This document shows, in pieces, positions 27,688 through 36,908 of a stretch of 52,792 bases of DNA. Source of the DNA: Phocaeicola plebeius (lineage in GTDB: Bacteria; Bacteroidota; Bacteroidia; Bacteroidales; Bacteroidaceae); assembly GCA_022767125.1 (NCBI GenBank), contig JALEPZ010000095.1, forward strand, positions 1 to 52,792, in the 5' to 3' direction. The translations under genes and the position numbers were made by a program. The notes under the pieces were generated by a model that was not told the origin of the DNA, made no database searches, and saw nothing but the letters and a program-made list of their open reading frames with translations. Every line of letters begins with the position of its first letter. Position 1 is the first letter of the stretch.

Positions 27688-27775
27688 GGCCGACCCAGGT
27701 CGGTCGATTGGCTGACCTAAGTCGGTCAAGTGGCTGACCCGGGTCGGTCGATTGACCGACCTCCGTGCGACCGAT
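27688..27775 (+). repeat. 4 x 22 bp degenerate tandem repeat
   Basis: Four head-to-tail units of exactly 22 bp run at 27688-27709, 27710-27731, 27732-27753 and 27754-27775. Units share GGCTGACC-nn-GGTCGGTC-type sequence. Each has an internal dyad: CCGACCCAGGTCGG in unit 1 and GACCCGGGTC in unit 3 are clean palindromes. The block ends 61 bp before the HU-like gene. Confidence 0.9.
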
Positions 27776-27836
27776 AGAGGAATATGCCTTGAAGGAGATA
27801 AAGAGTCTATCCATTAACCTTATACATACGACTATT

Positions 27837-28454
27837 ATGGCAATCAACTACGACTGGTTTGAGAATCCCCAAACCGACCCCAAGGAAGAGACCACCCTGC
27901 ATGTACGCCCCTGCTTCAACGGCACGGTGGACACCAAGACACTGGCCCGACACATTCAAAACCGCTGTTCGCTGACGCAAGGCGACATCCTTGCGGTGCT
28001 GGCCGAACTAAACGACGTGATAGGTTACGAGCTGCGCGAAGGCCGGCAGGTGCATATCGACGGACTGGGCTACTTTGTCCCCACCCTGTCGGTAGAAGGC
28101 CGAGTCACCCCCGGCATGCCTCTGCGGGAGCGTAACCGCAAGATGCGCTTCAAAGGCATCGCTTTCCGCATGGACAAGGAGTTGCGCCAGAGTATCGGCC
28201 CGGTCCAGCTGACCATGACCCGATGGGCTACCCACTCGCAAGAGCATACCGCCGAGGAGTGCGAAGAGCGGCTGACGAAGTACTTCAGCCAGCATGACTT
28301 CCTGACGCGACGCGACCTGCAGTTCCTGCTCGGACTGAAGAAGACCAAGGCTGTGACCCTGCTGCAGCAATGGCGCGAGGCAGGCAAACTGCTCAACCGT
28401 GGCACGTTCAGACAGCCCATCTACGTTCCTGCGCCCGGATGCTTCGGACGATAA
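27837..28454 (+). CDS. HU-like DNA-binding protein with winged-helix extension
   Basis: The 205-residue cytoplasmic protein resembles the Bacteroidetes HU-related family with an added C-terminal domain (HU-HIG type). The HU-like part (about 15-125) shows LARHIQNRCSLTQGDILAVL, then GRQVHIDGLGYFVPTLS, the beta-arm region of HU. The C-terminal part (about 140-205) has LTRRDLQFLLGLKKTKAVTL followed by LLQQWREAGKLLNRG, which reads as a helix-turn-helix or winged helix. It probably binds DNA as a dimer. The ATG at 27837 is chosen because the HU-like domain begins there; an in-frame start at 27765 falls within the repeat block. It faces the AAA-ATPase gene with 11 bp between the stops. The 22-bp repeats in its leader suggest self-regulation (inference). 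Confidence 0.85.
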   Translation: MAINYDWFENPQTDPKEETTLHVRPCFNGTVDTKTLARHIQNRCSLTQGDILAVLAELNDVIGYELREGRQVHIDGLGYFVPTLSVEGRVTPGMPLRERNRKMRFKGIAFRMDKELRQSIGPVQLTMTRWATHSQEHTAEECEERLTKYFSQHDFLTRRDLQFLLGLKKTKAVTLLQQWREAGKLLNRGTFRQPIYVPAPGCFGR

Positions 28455-28465
28455 GGGGAAGTTAT

Positions 28466-30034
28466 TTACAAGGACTCTATTTTCCAGTCACTGATGGTGC
28501 GGCGCTCGGAGTCGAAGTTGATGCCGACCTTCACAATGGGCAGACCCGACAGAGCGAATCGGGCGGGATAATCCTTCAGGTCTATCTGCTTCATGGCCTT
28601 CGCTGCCGAACGGTCCAGCTTCAGCTCGAAGAGGTAGAGCCGGCCGTAGGCACGCATCACCATATCCACACGGCCTGTGGCGGTGCGCACCTCCACATCT
28701 ACATAGGTGCCAAGCAGGGAGAAGACGATGTATAGGAGTTGCTGGTAATGCCCCTCATAGTTCGTATGGTCACACTGCGGGATGGTCAGCAGATATTGCT
28801 GCAAGAGGAGAAGCATGCCCTCCAAGTCATCATGCCGCAAGGCACGGTTCATCTTCGCAATGGTCGTCAGTCCTTCATTGGTTGTACGCTGCACATAGTT
28901 GGGCAGCAGGCTCTCCATTAGTCCGATACGAATCTCTTTGTTCGGGATGTCCAACGTATAGAGTTGGTCCTCACGGTCGTAGTCCTTGATGGTCAGGTAG
29001 CCGCTCTGGTAGAGCAACGGCACGATGGAGGTCATGCTCTCCGTTGGCGCATCGAAAGCTGTAGCCTTTGCCTCCATCCGCCCAACTTGCGAAGGGAGTA
29101 CCCCGAACTTCCGCATCATCTCTATCAGGTAGGTGGGCGTGCCCGAGCTGAACCAGTAGTTGTCCAGCTGTCCGTCTGCAAAGGCGTTGAGTAGGCTGAA
29201 GGGATTGAACAGGTCCGGCGATGGCCAGGCGAAATGGTAGCCATCGTAACGGTCGGTCAACAGGCGGATGGCCTCCTCCCGGTCTGTTCCCAGCCGGACG
29301 GCCAGTGCGTCGGTGTAGTCCGTCAGCACGGTCAGCAGCTCCTCCCGCGAGATGCCGCAGATACTGGCATAGGCCGGCAGCATGCCGATGTTCTTCAGGT
29401 TGTTCAGTTCACTGAAGATGCTCATCTGGGAGAACTTGGTGATGCCCGTCAGGAACACGAAGCGCAGATAGGGGTCGCACGCCTTCAGCGGTGAATAGAA
29501 ATTGCGCATCACCTGCCGCAGCTGCGGCAACCGCTCCTCCTCGTGCACCACGTCCAGCAGCGGAGCGTCGTATTCGTCAATCAGCACCACCACCTTCTGG
29601 CCGGTCTGCATAGATGCTCGCAGAATAAGCCCTTCCAGACGCTGGTTGAGGTTGGCCTCATCTCCAGGGCCTTTTCCATATATCTCTTCGTAACGGGTCA
29701 GCTTGTTGCTAAGTTCCAGTTTCAGGTTCTCCACATCCAGATGCTTGGCCGTACTCATGTCGAAGTGCAGCACAGGATAGACCGTCCACTCCTTCTCCAA
29801 AGCTTCGATGTCCAGCCCCTCGAACAGATCCTTGCGGCCCTCGAAATAGCTGTGGAGCGTAGAAATCAGCAGCGACTTGCCGAACCGACGGGGACGGCTC
29901 AGGAACACACAACTATAATCGTGTACAATCCGATAAACCAGGTCCGTCTTGTCCACATACAAGTAGTCACCCTCGCGAACTTTCTCAAATGTCTGGATGC
30001 CGATGGGGCATCGTCTCAATGCTTTTGTTTCCAT
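28466..30034 (-). CDS. AAA-ATPase-like protein with PD-(D/E)XK nuclease-like C-terminus
   Basis: The 522-residue protein matches the AAA-ATPase_like plus DUF1703 family abundant in Bacteroides. The N-terminus has RRCPIGIQTFEKVREGDYLY, Walker A SRPRRFGKSLLIS near residue 50, and VVVLIDEYDAPL (Walker B-like) near 150. Near 265 comes YWFSSGTPTYLIEMM. The C-terminus has GRVDMVMRAYGRLYLFELKL, a typical D-...-ExK nuclease core near 485. The cellular role is unknown; defence or mobile functions have been suggested for such proteins. A longer start at 30079 exists, but that ATG falls inside the -7 box and METKALRRCP at 30034 fits the family and the promoter. The gene sits in the gap of a broken carbohydrate operon. 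Confidence 0.88.
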   Translation of the reverse strand: METKALRRCPIGIQTFEKVREGDYLYVDKTDLVYRIVHDYSCVFLSRPRRFGKSLLISTLHSYFEGRKDLFEGLDIEALEKEWTVYPVLHFDMSTAKHLDVENLKLELSNKLTRYEEIYGKGPGDEANLNQRLEGLILRASMQTGQKVVVLIDEYDAPLLDVVHEEERLPQLRQVMRNFYSPLKACDPYLRFVFLTGITKFSQMSIFSELNNLKNIGMLPAYASICGISREELLTVLTDYTDALAVRLGTDREEAIRLLTDRYDGYHFAWPSPDLFNPFSLLNAFADGQLDNYWFSSGTPTYLIEMMRKFGVLPSQVGRMEAKATAFDAPTESMTSIVPLLYQSGYLTIKDYDREDQLYTLDIPNKEIRIGLMESLLPNYVQRTTNEGLTTIAKMNRALRHDDLEGMLLLLQQYLLTIPQCDHTNYEGHYQQLLYIVFSLLGTYVDVEVRTATGRVDMVMRAYGRLYLFELKLDRSAAKAMKQIDLKDYPARFALSGLPIVKVGINFDSERRTISDWKIESL

Positions 30035-30076
30035 ATCGCTGCTTGATGGTTGAAGGAGGGAACGCCCCTCTTTTCG

Positions 30077-30108
30077 CAAAGTTAAGGGTTTTCTCGATAA
30101 CCGCCAAT
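30077..30108 (-). promoter_or_regulatory. Promoter for AAA-ATPase gene
   Basis: Minus-strand ATTG (30105-30108), 20 bp, then TAACTTTG (30077-30084). It overlaps the last codons of the truncated heparinase-like gene. Transcription would start near 30070, supporting the ATG at 30034. Confidence 0.65.
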
Positions 30109-31272
30109 GGTTGTGGGAGGAAATTCCCGGTTATGACTCAGAAAGCGCAAAAGGATTTTTGCCCACATGTGGTCGGACACGCCATCCACACATACCGTGT
30201 TGTGGGCCGGGAAGCGCGAGTAGTACTTTTGGTAATCGGCTCCGCTATACAGCATTTTGCCGATGCCGGCATCGGGCCCCACCACGTAGCCGTGACCGTA
30301 CAGTTCGATGTTGATGCCGTTGGCGTGCTGGTGGTTGCCCAAGGCACCGTTGACAGAAATCATCAGGTCGCGTCGGGTCTCCATGCCGGTGCGCTGCACC
30401 AGTATGGAGACGTTGGGCGAATAGAATGTGGGCGATACATAGGGAGCCAGCACCTGGGCAGGGGCATCAGGAAGGATGGCGGCACGTAGCTGCTCCAGTC
30501 GCGCCAGCAGGTCGTCCTTGCCCCGGCGGCGGGCATACTCCATGAAGATATCGATCGTCTGCAGACTGAGGTAATTGGGATGGGTATCGCCGAAGCCGCA
30601 TATCATGCGATTGGGGAAGAGGTATTGTGGCAGGGCAAAGACCGCCTGCTCGATGACGGGCAGCTGGGCAAACAGGTCGATGCCGGTCTGGTGGTCGATG
30701 GTGTTGGCAAAGGTGACGTAGTCCTTTACCACATTGACACTGTAGCCGGGCGACTCGCACCAGATATGGGTCTTTGAGTCGAAGCCGTAGTGGGCATACA
30801 GACGGGCGGCATCGCGGGCGATACGCAGAATCTGTTGATTGAGCGAGGCAATGTTGCAGCCTGTCTTGGAGGGGTGGGTCTTCTCTTGCACGCGGGTGGT
30901 CTTGTTGATGAAGGTCACGCTGGAGTTGTCGTCATCGTCGTAGGGCACCACATCGGCCAGTGAGGGACGGTCGTAGGTCGTCCCATGGCTACGCGTCCCA
31001 TTGAACTTGACAGTAGGTACCGGCGCACGGTCGCCTCCTGCGTGGCTGAAAGTCTCGCCATTCACATAGACATCTGTGGCATGACTCTTCCAATACATTT
31101 GTAGTCGTGACAGCAGCCAGTCAGGGTGGTGCTGCACGCTGTCGAGATAGGCATCGGTGCGTTGATGCAGTCGTTGTAATTCATCGCCCGTCAGGGCACT
31201 AGTGTGAGCCGGTTGTTGCGCCACGGCTGTCAGTGCGCCCAACAGCGCACTGAAGAGGATAGTGTATTTCAT
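30082..31272 (-). pseudogene. C-terminally truncated heparinase II/III-like protein
   Basis: The open frame of 396 residues starts with a signal peptide (MKYTILFSALLGALTAVAQ) and an alpha-helical toroid-like region. It reaches the beginning of the heparinase II/III-like sheet domain (GALGNHQHANGINIELYGHG near 315, YYSRFPAHNTVCVDGVSDH near 360) and then stops after about 35 more residues. Such lyases usually continue for several hundred residues after the AHNTVCVDG block. The last 10 or so codons coincide with the promoter of the AAA-ATPase gene, so the native 3' end has been replaced. Whether the fragment is made or functional is unknown. Lyase products would be substrates for the GH88 enzyme of the same strand. 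Confidence 0.65.
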
Positions 31273-31467
31273 ATCATTGACAGTTTTTTCTATCTGATAC
31301 GGATATCGTCGCCCATTTACTGAATCCTTTCGCGTTTTTTTTCATTCTTTCCAGCATCCGGGCGAATGGTACCCTGATTCATAGGGACAGTCAGTGCACG
31401 AGGTTTCGATCTTGTTTTCTCTTATTTCCATAATTTGTTGGTATACATTATAATATACAATTTTGAT

Positions 31468-31527
31468 GTACAATAGAGCGCTTGTCCGTACGATAGAGCA
31501 CCTGCTTGTACAATGTAGCGCAACAGG
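31468..31527 (+). repeat. 3 x 20 bp tandem repeat upstream of GH97
   Basis: Units begin at 31468, 31488 and 31508 with GTACAATAGAGCGC, GTACGATAGAGCAC and GTACAATGTAGCGC. A weaker copy, GTATGATAGTGACAG, starts at 31551, about two periods further on. The array ends about 60 bp before the -7 box, a typical place for activator sites. Confidence 0.8.
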
Positions 31528-31585
31528 CTGAATGATAAACAAAGCGGTTTGTATGATAGTGACAGTCGCTTCACGGCTCCCTCCT

Positions 31586-31593
31586 TACCTTTG
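31586..31593 (+). promoter_or_regulatory. -7 box of GH97 promoter (PUL 2)
   Basis: TACCTTTG is a consensus -7 box; transcription would begin near 31600, 34 nt before the ATG at 31634. No -33 match is present at the right distance, consistent with activator dependence. Confidence 0.6.
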
Positions 31594-31633
31594 CAGCGTA
31601 ATCATTAACAACCTTAAAGTTCAAATCAATAAC

Positions 31634-33565
31634 ATGAAGAAAGAATTATTATTCTCGCTGCTTGTTGCAGTCGGTAGCTTGGCACAAGCAGACAACTACA
31701 AGGTCACTTCTCCCAACCAACGTATTGCGGTAGAAGTATCGACCGGTGCCACCACTACCTATAAAGTAGTATGGGATGGGCAGACAATCGTAAATCCGTC
31801 ACCGCTCTCCATGACCTTCGACAATGGACGCGTGATAGGCCGCAACATGAAGGTGAACGCCGTAGACCAGATTACCGTTGATCAGGTATTGCATCCGGTG
31901 GTGCGCCAGAAGAGCGAGACCATCGATGACCACTATAACCAGATGACCCTCCAGTCGGACGGATACAGCCTGATGTTCCGGGTTTACGACGACGGTGTGG
32001 CCTATCGCTTTGCCACTCAGATGAACGATTCGCTGAAGGTCCTGAATGAGGAGGTGGATTTCTGCTTCCCCGAAGACTACAACATTCTGTTCCCCGAAGA
32101 GCGCTCCATGCTCTCCGCCCAGCAGCCCCTCTTCAAGCCGATGAAGCTCAGCGAAGTGCGCACCGACAGCTATTGCAGCACACCGATGCTGGTGAAGCTC
32201 AATGACAAGGCACGCCTCTTCATCAGCGAGAGCGATTTGGAGAGCTATCCGGGCATGTTCCTGCGCAAGCAAGGCAAGCTGGAACTGGCCGGTAAGTTTG
32301 CTGCCGTCTCGTTGGAGGATTACAAGACAGACGACCGCCAGATCTTCCCCACCAAGCGAGCCGACTATATCGCCAAGGTGGCCGGTACACGCAACTACCC
32401 CTGGCGTGCCATGATTGTGGCTGAAGACGATGCGAAGTTGATGACCAATCAGCTCATCTACAAGCTGGCTCCCGAGTCGGAAGGCGACTATTCGTGGGTG
32501 AAGCCCGGCAAGATAGCCTGGGACTGGTACAACGCCTTGATTCTGACCGGCGTGGACTTTAAATGCGGCATCAACAACGACACGTATAAGTACTACATTG
32601 ATTTTGCTTCGAAGTATGGCATCGAGTACGTGGTACTCGACGACGGATGGAGCGAGGCTTGGGATGTCACCAAGACCGTGCCCGAAATCGATATGCCGAT
32701 GCTGGTGAGCTATGCCAAACAGAAGAAGGTGGACCTCATCCTTTGGGTCTCTTGGGCTCCCTTCCGCGAGAAGCTGGATGAGGCGATGGATCTCTTCGAG
32801 AAGTGGGGCATCAAGGGCATCAAGATGGATTTCATGAATCGCGACGACCAGGAGATGGTGGACTTCTACTACGAAGTGGCCCGCAAGGCGGCACAGCACA
32901 AGCTGCTGGTGGATTTTCATGGAGCTTACAAGCCGACCGGCTGGTTGCGCACCTTCCCCCATGTCCTGACCTCTGAAGGTGTAGCCGGTCTGGAGAACCA
33001 CAAATGGGGTAGTTTTGTCACCCCGACCCACAACGTCACATTGCCTTTCACCCGCATGGTGGCAGGTCCTATGGACTACACACCCGGTGCCATGGTGAAC
33101 TATCACGCCAAAGACCACAAAATCTGGTTCAACCTGCCCGCTTCGGTAGGTACCCGCTGCCACCAGCTGGGTATGTATGTGGTGTACGAAAGTCCCTTGC
33201 AGATGCTGGCCGACTCTCCTTCCAAGTATCTCCGCGAGCCTGAGTGCATGGAATTCCTGAGTCAGGTGCCCGTGGTGTGGGACGAGACACGTGTGCTTCA
33301 AGCACGGGTTGGCGAGTATGTCGTCGTTGCCCGTCGCAAGGGCGATGTCTGGTACATAGGCGGCATGACCGGCGAGAAGGGACAGACTTTTGAAATCAAC
33401 CTGGACTTCATCAAGGGCAACAAGACCCTCACTTATTGGGAAGATGGTGTGAATGTGGATATGGATGCCAACGATTTTGCCCGTCGTAGCCGCAAGGTGA
33501 AGCAGGGTGACAACTTCATCATCAAGATGTACGATGGCGGCGGATTTGCAGCTATCATCAAGTGA
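31634..33565 (+). CDS. GH97 glycoside hydrolase, retaining-type signature (probable alpha-galactosidase)
   Basis: The 643-residue periplasmic protein has a signal peptide (MKKELLFSLLVAVGSLAQAD), the GH97 N-terminal sandwich, a TIM barrel and a C-terminal sheet domain. KMDFMNRDDQ places Asp D399 at the nucleophile position of the retaining GH97 alpha-galactosidase BT1871 (from memory). WSWGDWN-like KPGKIAWDWYN near 295, YGIEYVVLDDGW near 330 and WDETRVLQ near 550 are conserved. The probable reaction is removal of terminal alpha-galactose from imported oligosaccharide. An in-frame start at 31532 lies upstream of the promoter and is rejected. It stands before susC-2 with 187 bp between, and is probably part of the same regulon. 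Confidence 0.9.
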   Translation: MKKELLFSLLVAVGSLAQADNYKVTSPNQRIAVEVSTGATTTYKVVWDGQTIVNPSPLSMTFDNGRVIGRNMKVNAVDQITVDQVLHPVVRQKSETIDDHYNQMTLQSDGYSLMFRVYDDGVAYRFATQMNDSLKVLNEEVDFCFPEDYNILFPEERSMLSAQQPLFKPMKLSEVRTDSYCSTPMLVKLNDKARLFISESDLESYPGMFLRKQGKLELAGKFAAVSLEDYKTDDRQIFPTKRADYIAKVAGTRNYPWRAMIVAEDDAKLMTNQLIYKLAPESEGDYSWVKPGKIAWDWYNALILTGVDFKCGINNDTYKYYIDFASKYGIEYVVLDDGWSEAWDVTKTVPEIDMPMLVSYAKQKKVDLILWVSWAPFREKLDEAMDLFEKWGIKGIKMDFMNRDDQEMVDFYYEVARKAAQHKLLVDFHGAYKPTGWLRTFPHVLTSEGVAGLENHKWGSFVTPTHNVTLPFTRMVAGPMDYTPGAMVNYHAKDHKIWFNLPASVGTRCHQLGMYVVYESPLQMLADSPSKYLREPECMEFLSQVPVVWDETRVLQARVGEYVVVARRKGDVWYIGGMTGEKGQTFEINLDFIKGNKTLTYWEDGVNVDMDANDFARRSRKVKQGDNFIIKMYDGGGFAAIIK

Positions 33566-33723
33566 TTTTTGAAGGGAACAAATATGTGCCGGAGCCACAG
33601 ACGTTACTCCAACGAAACGAATGCGTTTCTCATGTCATAAGTTTTGGGTATATAATGGGTATTAGTTCAGTGTTTATGTGATAATATGAAGTGTGTTTCG
33701 TCGGGTATATGTCTCTGCTGTGG

Positions 33724-33731
33724 CACATTTG
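33724..33731 (+). promoter_or_regulatory. Possible -7 box before susC-2
   Basis: CACATTTG is one mismatch from TAnnTTTG and would start transcription near 33738. The 187-bp gap also holds a GAAACG-AATG-CGTTTC inverted repeat near 33612. Weak evidence; susC-2 could also be read from the GH97 promoter. Confidence 0.35.
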
Positions 33732-33752
33732 ATTCCCTAATAAAATAAAAAT

Positions 33753-36700
33753 ATGAGTAACTCAACTATGTTAAACATCAATTCATTGACAGAATTTATG
33801 AACACATTTTTCTTAAGTCAACGAAGCAGGTACATCCTTCTGGCCGGTGTACTTGGAATGGGATGCCTGGCAGCTCAAGCCGAGGCAACTGCCTCTCGTG
33901 GAGTGAATCACGTAGCAGCCATCACCCAGAAGGGCCAGACCAAGACCATCAAAGGTAAGGTAGTAGATAACGCAGGCGAACCTATCATCGGCGCCAACGT
34001 CCTCGTGAAAGGCACCACAACGGGTGTCATCACCGACATCGACGGCCAATTCGCTCTCGATGCCCCCGTCGGCTCTACCCTGGTCATTTCCTTCATCGGT
34101 TTTCAGACCAAGGAAGTCAAATCTACTGCCGCTCCCATGAACATTGTCCTGAGCGACGATGCGAAAGCCTTGGAAGAGGTTGTAGTCGTTGGTTACGGTG
34201 TACAACGTAAGGTGACAACAACCGGTGCCGTATCAAAAGTAGACGGTGAGGAACTGAGTAAAATGACTGTCGTAAATGCCACCAAGGCTTTGCAAGGTCT
34301 TTCTCCTGGTATCACCATTATCGACCGCGGTGGTGCTCCGGGTAGCGATGATCCCGAAATCTTCCTCCGTGGTGTAGGTACAACGGGTGACTCCAAGCCG
34401 CTGGTACTCGTGGATGGTATCGAGATGTCTCTTAGTCAGGTGCCTGCCAGCGAAATCGCCAACATCTCCGTACTGAAAGATGCTGCTTCTGCATCTATCT
34501 ATGGTTCGCGTGCCGCACATGGTGTTATCCTGGTTACGACAAAACGGGGTAAAGAAGGCAAGGTAAAACTGTCGTATGATGGATCAATCGGCATTCAGGA
34601 CAGAGCCGTGAAGCCTAAAGCCGTATCGGCCCGTGACTACATGACGATGGTGAACGAAGCCCTGACCAATGCCGGCAACCAGCCCAAATGGAGCGAAGAA
34701 GACATGCTGGCCATGGAAAGAGGCGACGACCCCTATAACTACTCTTATACCAACTATATTGACGAGGTTTATAAGCCGACCTATATCACGCAGCACACTG
34801 TCAATCTGAACGGTGGTAATGAGCATGGACGTTTCCTCGTCTCGTTTGACTACCTGGATCAGCCCGGTCTGACCGACAACACCAACTACAAGCGTTACAG
34901 CTATCGGGCAAATACCGACTTGAAGGTAGGCAAATACCTGAGAGTAAGCAGCGACCTGACTTACCGTCACATAGACCGTCTGTGGCCCGAAGGTCTGGGA
35001 AGAGCTCAAGCCAGTTCATACAGTATGACGCCTACTGTCCCCTGCCGCTACGAAAACGGGAGCTACCGTCTGGACTCACAGAACCAGAATCCTGTAGCAT
35101 TGCTGGATATGGACGTAGTAGGGGAGGACCGCTATAACAAAGACGTGCTCTACGGACAGTTCAAGGCTGAATTTGAGCCCATCAAGGATTTGGTGTTCAC
35201 GGGTATGGCCTCACTGAACGCTTCATGGGACAGAAATAAGGTACACTATAAGAACTACCAGTTCAAGAATGCCGATGACGAATTCGTCTATCAACGCAAC
35301 AATCCGAACAGCGTGTATGATGCCCGCAACAACAATTACGAACTGACCCTTCGTTTCCTGGCCAACTACAAGAAGCGTTTCAACGATGAACACGACTTCT
35401 CTGTATTGTATGGTATGGAACAGATCTCTTACCGCAACTACTATTCGAGTGCCGAACGCCGCAACCTGATTTCCGACTCGATGCCTGACGTTTCGTTAGG
35501 TTCGGCCGACAGCCAGTTTGCCTATGGTTATCCCGATAAGTGGGGTATCAACTCCTTCTTCGGACGTATCAACTACAGCTACAAAGACCGCTATATGTTA
35601 GAGGCCAATGTACGTGCCGATGGTTCTTCACGCTTTGCCAAGGGGCACAAGTGGGGCATCTTCCCCTCCTTCTCGGGTGCATGGCGCATCACCGAAGAAG
35701 GATTCATGAAGGATCAGGACCTCTTCGACAACTTGAAGCTGCGAGCCTCCTGGGGTCAGACCGGTAACGAACGTATCGGTGTGTTCAAATACGTTCCCCA
35801 ATACAGCACGTACAACTACGTAGTAGACGGCAAGCTGCAGACAGGTGTTTACCAATATCAGATGGCTAACCCTGAAATCACTTGGGAAACCGTAGAACAG
35901 CTCAACTTTGGTCTGGACTTCTCGATGCTTGGTGGCATGATTTACGGTGAATTCGACTGGTACACCAAGGATACCAAAGACATCCTGCTGACACTGGCTA
36001 TTCCCTACTTTATCGGTCTGAGTGCTCCCGAGCAGAATGCCGGTGTAGTACGCAATTCCGGTATCGAAACCATGCTGGGCTTCCGCAAGAAATTTGGCGA
36101 CTTCTCGTTCAACACCTCACTGAATCTGGCATACAACAAGAACCAGTGGATTGACCGTGGCGGAGACAACATGAACATCAGCGGCTGGAACATCCAGACG
36201 GAAGGCTCACCGCTGAACGCCTACTACATCTATGCAGCAGACGGCTTGATTGCCAACGACCAGGAACTGGCTGAATACAAGGCCAGCTACAAGTCGGACC
36301 CCCGTGGTATCACCTCGCTGAAAGCCGGTGACGTGAAACTGGTAGATACCAATGGCGACGGCACCATCGACGCTGACGACCGTCAGATCTATCACTCCAA
36401 CATCCCTAAGTTCACTTTCGGGTGGAACATTCAGGGCGAATGGAAAGGATTCGACGTGAGCTTGATGTTCCAAGGTGCAGCCGGTGCCAACCGCATGATG
36501 TATGGTGAATGGGTAGAAGGACCTGCTTACGAAGTGTTTGCCGGCGAGCACTGGTTGGACCGCTGGACACCTGAAAACCAGAACGGCAACGCAAAGATGC
36601 CCCGTCTGGAAGCTGCCAGCAACCGTAATTCATCGACTTACAACTCCTTCTTCCTGAAGAACTGTAGCTATCTGCGTCTGAAGAATACCCAGATTGGTTA

Positions 36701-36884
36701 TACGTTCAACAAGTCACTGGTTGGCAAGTATGGTGTCGAAAAACTGCGTCTCTACGTATCCGGCTCCAACCTGCTTACATTCAGCAGCCTCTATCAGGGA
36801 CTTGATCCGGAAGGAAACAGCGGTCGTCTGTCCGACTTCCCGGCCACAAAAATTATCAACTTTGGTGTGAACATCGTCTTCTAA
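33753..36884 (+). CDS. SusC-like TonB-dependent transporter 2
   Basis: The 1043-residue outer-membrane transporter has the order signal peptide, carboxypeptidase-regulatory-like domain (IKGKVVDNAGEPIIGANVLV), SusC signature ALEEVVVVGYGVQRKV, plug (LKDAASASIYGSRAAHGV) and beta-barrel ending in GVNIVF. There is no STN domain. The signal sequence proper starts at the second Met (MNTFFLSQRSRYILLAGVLG, at 33798), so translation may begin at either 33753 or 33798; the first is reported. SusD-2 follows after 24 bp. With it, the protein would import the glycan processed by the downstream six-hairpin and GH97 enzymes. Confidence 0.94.
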   Translation: MSNSTMLNINSLTEFMNTFFLSQRSRYILLAGVLGMGCLAAQAEATASRGVNHVAAITQKGQTKTIKGKVVDNAGEPIIGANVLVKGTTTGVITDIDGQFALDAPVGSTLVISFIGFQTKEVKSTAAPMNIVLSDDAKALEEVVVVGYGVQRKVTTTGAVSKVDGEELSKMTVVNATKALQGLSPGITIIDRGGAPGSDDPEIFLRGVGTTGDSKPLVLVDGIEMSLSQVPASEIANISVLKDAASASIYGSRAAHGVILVTTKRGKEGKVKLSYDGSIGIQDRAVKPKAVSARDYMTMVNEALTNAGNQPKWSEEDMLAMERGDDPYNYSYTNYIDEVYKPTYITQHTVNLNGGNEHGRFLVSFDYLDQPGLTDNTNYKRYSYRANTDLKVGKYLRVSSDLTYRHIDRLWPEGLGRAQASSYSMTPTVPCRYENGSYRLDSQNQNPVALLDMDVVGEDRYNKDVLYGQFKAEFEPIKDLVFTGMASLNASWDRNKVHYKNYQFKNADDEFVYQRNNPNSVYDARNNNYELTLRFLANYKKRFNDEHDFSVLYGMEQISYRNYYSSAERRNLISDSMPDVSLGSADSQFAYGYPDKWGINSFFGRINYSYKDRYMLEANVRADGSSRFAKGHKWGIFPSFSGAWRITEEGFMKDQDLFDNLKLRASWGQTGNERIGVFKYVPQYSTYNYVVDGKLQTGVYQYQMANPEITWETVEQLNFGLDFSMLGGMIYGEFDWYTKDTKDILLTLAIPYFIGLSAPEQNAGVVRNSGIETMLGFRKKFGDFSFNTSLNLAYNKNQWIDRGGDNMNISGWNIQTEGSPLNAYYIYAADGLIANDQELAEYKASYKSDPRGITSLKAGDVKLVDTNGDGTIDADDRQIYHSNIPKFTFGWNIQGEWKGFDVSLMFQGAAGANRMMYGEWVEGPAYEVFAGEHWLDRWTPENQNGNAKMPRLEAASNRNSSTYNSFFLKNCSYLRLKNTQIGYTFNKSLVGKYGVEKLRLYVSGSNLLTFSSLYQGLDPEGNSGRLSDFPATKIINFGVNIVF

Positions 36885-36908
36885 CATCTTAAAAAACAGA
36901 TTGAAATT

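Larger units (their letters stand above)
31273..31633. other. Divergent regulatory region, heparinase-like / GH97
   Basis: These 361 bp separate the leftward heparinase-like gene from the rightward GH97 gene. They hold a 3 x 20 bp tandem repeat at 31468-31527 and the GH97 promoter at 31586. There is also an A/T-rich stretch at 31441-31467. A 29-codon minus-strand frame (MEIRENKIETSCTDCPYESG...) ends near 31342; I do not recognise it and cannot support it as a gene. Confidence 0.6.

Noticed and set aside
31342-31430. 29-codon cysteine-rich minus-strand frame (ETSCTDCPYESGYHSPGCWKE)
   Set aside because: Short, no promoter or recognised family; could be a leader or chance.
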